Positions 32,300 through 32,807 of a stretch of DNA of 32,807 bases are shown piece after piece. Both the position numbers and the translations under genes were made by a program. How positions within the stretch are numbered: the first letter of the stretch is position 1; the number at the start of each line of letters is the position of its first letter. The notes beneath the pieces are model-generated. The model did no database searches, was not told the DNA's origin, and saw nothing but the letters and a program-made list of their open reading frames with translations. The stretch comes from Alphaproteobacteria bacterium HGW-Alphaproteobacteria-4 (GTDB taxonomy: Bacteria; Pseudomonadota; Alphaproteobacteria; Rhodobacterales; Rhodobacteraceae): assembly GCA_002842855.1 (NCBI GenBank), contig PHEE01000034.1, positions 1 to 32,807 on the forward strand, in the 5' to 3' direction.

Positions 32300-32807
32300 C
32301 AGATTTCGTTTACGCCCCACCTGACACCCCGCCCGAAATCCTGCATGCCGATGCGCAGGTGCTGGTGGTCAACAAACCTGCGGGCCTGTTGTCGGTGCCG
32401 GGCAAGGGCGAGCATCTGGCCGATTGCCTGATCGCGCGGCTTCGGACGATTTACCCCGAGGTATTGCTGGTGCACCGGCTTGACCTCGATACTTCGGGCG
32501 TCATGGTCTTTGCGCTTACCCCGCTCGCGCAGCGCCACCTTGGCTGGCAGTTTGAAGAGCGGGTGACGAAAAAGGTCTATGTTGCGCGGCTTTGGGGGCA
32601 CCTCGCCCCGCGCGAGGGGCGGGTGGACCTGCCTTTGTGCGTCGATTGGCCGAACCGCCCGCGCCAGCATGTGAACCATGAGGCGGGGCGGCCGGCGCAG
32701 ACCGATTGGCGCGTGGTGCGGCTGGAACAGGATGGCACGACACGGGTGCGGCTGATGCCGCTGACCGGGCGCAGCCACCAGTTGCGGGTGCATATGGCCG
32801 AACTTGG
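32296..32807 (+). CDS. rluA: Pseudouridine synthase RluA, N-terminal part (cut by window edge)
   Basis: The first 170 codons are in the window. The conserved catalytic motif HRLDLDTSGV supplies the nucleophilic Asp. The opening VVNKPAGLLSVPGKGEH, then DWPNRPRQHV with a PAQTDW strand, and the TGRSHQLRVHM motif match E. coli RluA rather than RluC or RluD, including the absence of an S4 domain. RluA makes pseudouridine at 23S rRNA position 746 and tRNA position 32. The start overlaps the LysE-family stop by four bases, so translation is coupled. Residual length and stop lie beyond 32807. Confidence 0.93.
   Translation, partial: MTDFVYAPPDTPPEILHADAQVLVVNKPAGLLSVPGKGEHLADCLIARLRTIYPEVLLVHRLDLDTSGVMVFALTPLAQRHLGWQFEERVTKKVYVARLWGHLAPREGRVDLPLCVDWPNRPRQHVNHEAGRPAQTDWRVVRLEQDGTTRVRLMPLTGRSHQLRVHMAEL

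Noticed and set aside
1..32807. CRISPR arrays, tRNA or rRNA genes, insertion sequences, prophage or defence islands
   Set aside because: Reading both strands I found no direct-repeat arrays, no cloverleaf candidates and no transposase, integrase, restriction or toxin-antitoxin products.

Overview
The window is GC-rich bacterial chromosome. It most resembles an alphaproteobacterium of the Rhodobacterales (Rhodobacter/Roseobacter group). Pointers are a short Rhodobacter-type porin, a CenR-like OmpR-family response regulator, an RbaV/RbaW-like STAS and anti-sigma pair, the order DUF3576-leuS-lptE-holA, and a GC-rich palindromic intergenic element with AAATACCC flanks of a kind I associate with this order. 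Everything looks like dense core chromosome. I see no rRNA, tRNA, CRISPR array, integrase, transposase or prophage gene, and no gene-free stretch over 300 bases.

Layout. (1) 1-1090, minus strand: the start of a secreted HAF-repeat protein cut by the window edge, preceded by a polysaccharide pyruvyl transferase family gene. (2) 1149-4891, plus strand: an AEC transporter, then a tight, overlapping run of fghA, yaiI-type, HAD hydrolase and ornithine cyclodeaminase family genes. (3) 4919-13504, minus strand: seven codirectional genes, read as DUF3576 lipoprotein, leuS, lptE, holA, MscS channel, flavoprotein and MFS transporter; several overlap. (4) 13759-15324, plus: a porin with a strong terminator, then a YggS-type PLP protein. 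(5) 15321-16903, minus: ribA translationally coupled to a leaderless YkuD-fold enzyme. (6) 17038-20441, plus: cenR-like regulator, xth, cnoX, a lone Lon N-terminal domain protein and a Trm112-like protein. (7) 20438-21664, minus: a UbiH-family hydroxylase. (8) 21747-27910, plus: amidase, aminotransferase, ftsK and lolA. (9) 27907-28485, minus: a lytic transglycosylase lipoprotein. (10) 28665-28991, plus: hspQ. (11) 28992-29814, minus: the rbaV/rbaW-like pair. (12) 29910-32807, plus: thiolase, free methionine-R-sulfoxide reductase, LysE exporter and the start of rluA.

A large share of the genes serve the envelope and division: lptE, lolA, porin, ftsK, the transglycosylase, the YkuD enzyme, MscS and the cenR-like regulator. 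Others serve protein or redox quality control (cnoX, hspQ, the Lon-like domain, msrC) and housekeeping (leuS, holA, xth, ribA, rluA).

No clearly new multi-gene system stands out. The best leads are: the rbaV/rbaW-like partner-switching pair with no sigma factor or phosphatase beside it; a dispersed palindromic element that lies just after stop codons and in one case supplies a stop codon; four of five convergent gene junctions with no intergenic DNA, built on palindromic stop codons; a GTP cyclohydrolase II carrying a decayed DHBP-synthase-like domain; and a leaderless L,D-transpeptidase-fold enzyme coupled to it.
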